A DNA stretch of 53,171 nt, taken from NCBI GenBank assembly GCA_946538425.1, contig CAMNGM010000003.1, forward strand, positions 1-53,171, given 5' to 3'. The position numbers were made by a program, and so were the translations under genes. Position 1 is the first letter of the stretch; each line of letters opens with the position of its first letter. This stretch comes from an uncultured Bacteroidales bacterium. GTDB taxonomy: Bacteria > Bacteroidota > Bacteroidia > Bacteroidales > UBA932. Positions 51,191 through 53,171 of this stretch are shown piece after piece. Below the pieces are notes generated by a model, which had not been told where the DNA came from, ran no database searches, and saw only the letters and a list, made by a program, of their open reading frames with translations.

Positions 51191-52030
51191 ATGAAAACAG
51201 CGGTACAGTTAAAACTAGAGGCTTGGTGGCATGATTTTAAGTCTGAGTTTGTTGGGAAGACAATTCAACTCGGAAAGAATCAGTTAGGTCTTCCTCTTGT
51301 CCAAAGAGAGTATGCTAATCAAAATGTTAACCCCAATGCGAAGCAGTCTATTCTAAAGGGGTGTCCAGTTAATGCAATACCTTACATCGAAATAACTCCG
51401 CTTTATCGGTCTTTGGTTCCGGACAAACCCGGAATTCTATTTGTAAACTGTAATCCTTCTGGCACAGATTATAAGCATTACAAAGAGTATTACGAACAGA
51501 ACGGTTCTAATACGCAGGACATATTTGTTTATGATAAGGAGGATAACTCCTATTTCAATGCGGCCAAGAAGTTCGCCAAAGATGCAGGTGTCTCCATCAA
51601 TGAGTCAAACTTGGATGGCAACTACGCAATGATAGATATCTTCCCCCTTGTCATTCAGAACCAGGCTGTCCTGAAGGAGGCTTATTATAATGCGCCAGAG
51701 GATCGAAGAAAAGCCTTTACTGAGTTGCTGAATATTTTCATTGACAACGTGCTCCAAATCAAGCCAAAAGTCATCGTCGCGACTAATGCATTTGTAAAAG
51801 ACCTTCTCACCAGTGACAATGATAATTCCCTGAGAAGGCTCAATCTGCTGAAAGCAACTTATGAAGGAGATGAATTCGTGCGATACAAAATTGAAATCCA
51901 AGATTTTACATCTACTCTCTTTTGTGGCGGAATGATTGCTGGCGGTCATCAAATGGACACTGAGAGCAGAAACCGCTTGAACCGGGATGTGAGGCATTTC
52001 TTTTCAGGGGACCCTATCCCTATCGCTTGA
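51191..52030 (+). CDS. Possible uracil-DNA-glycosylase-fold protein
   Basis: 279 residues, cytoplasmic. A Rossmann-like start PGILFVNCNPSGTDYKHYKE (about residues 75-95) resembles the first UDG-superfamily strand and loop. NYAMIDIFPLVIQNQAVLKE, KPKVIVATNAFVKDLL and the C-terminal GGMIAGGHQMDTESRN could be the other edges of that fold. The usual UDG catalytic motifs are not exact, so activity is uncertain; it may be a divergent repair or defence protein. It has its own promoter box and a bidirectional terminator behind it. Confidence 0.5.
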   Translation: MKTAVQLKLEAWWHDFKSEFVGKTIQLGKNQLGLPLVQREYANQNVNPNAKQSILKGCPVNAIPYIEITPLYRSLVPDKPGILFVNCNPSGTDYKHYKEYYEQNGSNTQDIFVYDKEDNSYFNAAKKFAKDAGVSINESNLDGNYAMIDIFPLVIQNQAVLKEAYYNAPEDRRKAFTELLNIFIDNVLQIKPKVIVATNAFVKDLLTSDNDNSLRRLNLLKATYEGDEFVRYKIEIQDFTSTLFCGGMIAGGHQMDTESRNRLNRDVRHFFSGDPIPIA

Positions 52031-52052
52031 TTCGTATAAACCATTAAAGAAT

Positions 52053-52082
52053 AAAGGCCCCTGGATTACTCCAGAGGCCTTT
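52053..52082. terminator. Bidirectional terminator
   Basis: Arms AAAGGCCCCTGG and CCAGAGGCCTTT around ATTACT, one mismatch, between convergent genes. Confidence 0.85.
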
Positions 52083-52099
52083 GTCGTTTGATTCATCTG

Positions 52100-52381
52100 C
52101 TAGAACAGCATGTAAAGAGGATAGGTGCAGAAGCCTGAAGCAGCTTTGACACCCATGTCGATTCCGAGGTTCTTCTTCCTGAGCCATTTGCCTATTCCTG
52201 GCATGTTGTTCTCGTCCAGGAAGGCGAGAGTGTCGGACTGGAGAGGGTGATTCAGGTTCACCGTGATGCACCCGTAGAGCTCGCCATCCTCCTTGAACAT
52301 AAGGACGGCAAGCGTTCCATTGTTGCGGTATTCCTCCTTCTGGAGATACACCTTGGTTCCGTTGTAGTCGTACGTTTTCAT
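52100..52381 (-). CDS. DUF4313-like mobile-element protein
   Basis: 93 residues. MKTYDYNGTKVYLQKEEYRN at the start, TVNLNHPLQSDTLAFLDENN in the middle and SGFCTYPLYMLF at the end fit the DUF4313 pattern I remember from Bacteroidales conjugative elements (MKTYEYNG start, TVNL, FVDTNN, SGFCEYP). Function unknown. Together with the OB-fold gene just upstream it points to an integrative or conjugative element origin for this end of the block. Confidence 0.72.
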   Translation of the reverse strand: MKTYDYNGTKVYLQKEEYRNNGTLAVLMFKEDGELYGCITVNLNHPLQSDTLAFLDENNMPGIGKWLRKKNLGIDMGVKAASGFCTYPLYMLF

Positions 52382-52394
52382 TGTATTGATATGA

Positions 52395-52701
52395 TTAGAG
52401 GGTTTCGACCTTGGTGGCGATGATGTGGTGGACCGTTACAGACTCGCCTGTCACTTTCCTGCGTTGCCTCACGCGAAGCCTTCCGACGATGTGGACGGTA
52501 TTCCCGACTCCCAGTTGTTCGAGGTTCTTGATTTCATCGCTTTCCCACGCTGTTACGATGCCAGGTGGCTTCGATGGTCTTGCAGCCGTCCTGTGCGAAG
52601 TATTCGGATTTAGAGAAGATGATGAGTTTTCCAGCCTTTGTGGTGTCAATGACGTGGACAGTAATGCTCCAGAGAGTTCTGGTAAGATTGATTCTGTTCA
52701 A
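52395..52701 (-). pseudogene. OB-fold (SSB-like) protein of mobile-element type, frameshifted
   Basis: Two frames must be joined to give one protein. The upstream part reads RTLWSITVHVIDTTKAGKLI, IFSKSEYFAQDGCKTIEATW, then fails. The downstream part, in another frame, reads IVTAWESDEIKNLEQLGVGN, TVHIVGRLRVRQRRKVTGES, VTVHHIIATKVETL and a stop. The strand pattern and 'G(N/D)TV.V.GRLR' wording are those of short SSB/OB-fold proteins carried by Bacteroidales mobile elements. The shift lies at about 52545-52565; a short insertion or duplication explains the doubled ATW/TAW. No ATG starts the upstream part; TTG at 52701 is possible. A sequencing error is an alternative. Confidence 0.72.
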
Positions 52702-52718
52702 ATCCCCTCCTCCCACAG

Positions 52719-52756
52719 AAAAAAGTGCGCTCCGCCATCTCTTCGCACTTATTTTT
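52719..52756. terminator. Terminator-like hairpin
   Basis: Arms AAAAAAGTGCG and CGCACTTATTTTT, resembling the terminator at 35535-35573. It lies upstream of the OB-fold remnant and may end transcription from either side. Confidence 0.6.
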
Positions 52757-53020
52757 GCCTTGTGGCTCGACAAAAGTGCGAAACTACCCGGTTTTGCACT
52801 TCTTTCCCTCCGGCGCCTGCGTTCTTACCCATGTGCCCTAGATTGCCCGGTGGCTCGCGTGGCTGTGAAACTGTCCGGCACGCGTGAAGTGACAATAATG
52901 CCCCGAAACGTTCCCTCAGCCGTGCTGGAGCACGCGGCAGGGTACAAAAACGGGGCAAAACGTTCCCGAAGCTGTGCTTCGGGGCATCCCGGGCGCAAAT
53001 CAAGCCTTTTTTGCGCCCGA

Positions 53021-53054
53021 AAAAAAAGCCAGCCCCGGTCGGAGGCTGGCTTTT
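53021..53054 (-). terminator. Terminator of the right-edge gene
   Basis: Arms AAAAGCCAGCC and GGCTGGCTTTT with a run of eight T on the minus strand; same as in the left repeat. Confidence 0.88.
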
Positions 53055-53058
53055 GGTT

Positions 53059-53116
53059 ATGGATTCCTTCGCTTGCGCTCGGAATGACAAGGAACGACCG
53101 CTCGGAATGACAGGTC
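53059..53116. repeat. GGAATGAC palindromic repeat inserted behind a stop codon
   Basis: GGATTCCTTCGCTTGCGCTC followed by GGAATGACA, then a second GCTCGGAATGACA. Absent from the left copy of the duplicated region, so it was gained by one copy or lost by the other after duplication. Confidence 0.8.
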
Positions 53117-53117
53117 C

Positions 53118-53171
53118 TTACGCGTTCGGGTTCTGCTTGATCTCGGCCTGGGCGGCGGCGAGGCGGGCGAT
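53118..53171 (-). CDS. 3' end of an unidentified gene (cut by window edge)
   Basis: The last 17 codons and TAA stop on the minus strand: IARLAAAQAEIKQNPNA. A terminator follows at 53021-53054. The left repeat holds the same end without the rest of the gene, so this is probably the intact copy. Too short to name. Confidence 0.7.
   Translation of the reverse strand: MARLAAAQAEIKQNPNA

Larger units (their letters stand above)
52819..53169. repeat. Right copy of the 0.3-kb direct repeat
   Basis: Same landmarks and order as 39383-39688. It is longer because an extra palindromic block (53059-53116, two GCTCGGAATGACA words) sits between the terminator and the stop codon of the gene, where the left copy has only about 15 unrelated bases. 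The repeat reaches the window edge, so its true right limit may be further on. Confidence 0.9.

Overview
The window looks like a high-GC member of the Bacteroidales (Bacteroidota). The evidence is paired SusC/SusD genes, a complete MoxR/Bat operon, fimbrillin-like and FISUMP-domain lipoproteins, a Porin_10-type outer-membrane protein, Bacteroidetes-type promoter elements (TAnnTTTG near -7) upstream of many genes, and start sites that mostly lack a Shine-Dalgarno sequence. From base 1 to about 39.35 kb the DNA is GC-rich, tightly packed and core-like. From about 39.7 to 52.7 kb it becomes AT-richer, more loosely packed, and rich in unknown lipoproteins, broken genes and repeats.

Core region, left to right. 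A leftward operon carries dprA, tatD and ansA. It is followed by queA with a clear terminator, and by a NUDIX gene that diverges from a rightward set (SRPBCC-like protein, NOL1/NOP2/Sun rRNA methyltransferase, TPR protein). Two leftward membrane proteins (SBF/BASS-type transporter, YczE-like) diverge from a rightward M13 metallopeptidase and a LolC/E-type permease. A leftward MltF-like lytic transglycosylase and a 900-residue putative porin come next. A polysaccharide-utilisation-type block follows: a SusC gene that has lost its N-terminal half, its intact SusD, then an intact SusC/SusD pair. After truA comes the rightward MoxR, DUF58, membrane protein, BatA, BatB, BatC and BatD-E operon, ending in two small lipoproteins that consist of little more than a TonB-receptor plug domain. 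glyA, a SpoU-type RNA methyltransferase, a secreted metallophosphoesterase and a nitroreductase complete this part.

Accessory region. The roughly 13 kb between 39.69 and 52.82 kb is bracketed by two direct copies of a 0.3-kb sequence (39383-39688 and 52819-53169). Each copy includes the last codons of the same gene, its terminator and downstream DNA, so the block resembles a genomic island inserted at, or duplicating, a gene 3' end. It contains a 46-residue peptide gene in front of a fimbrillin/FISUMP lipoprotein, a paralogue with BspA-type leucine-rich repeats and a nonsense codon, several unknown low-GC genes, a lipoprotein plus secreted trypsin-like protease pair, a possible uracil-DNA-glycosylase-fold protein, a DUF4313-like protein and a frameshifted OB-fold (SSB-like) gene. 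The last two are typical of Bacteroidales conjugative elements.

A recurring theme is a family of small palindromic repeats (GGAATGAC / GGCCAT types). They lie immediately behind stop codons of several genes, and in two cases (truA and a Bat-operon membrane protein) lie in frame inside the coding sequence. All assignments come from reading the sequence; no database search was possible.
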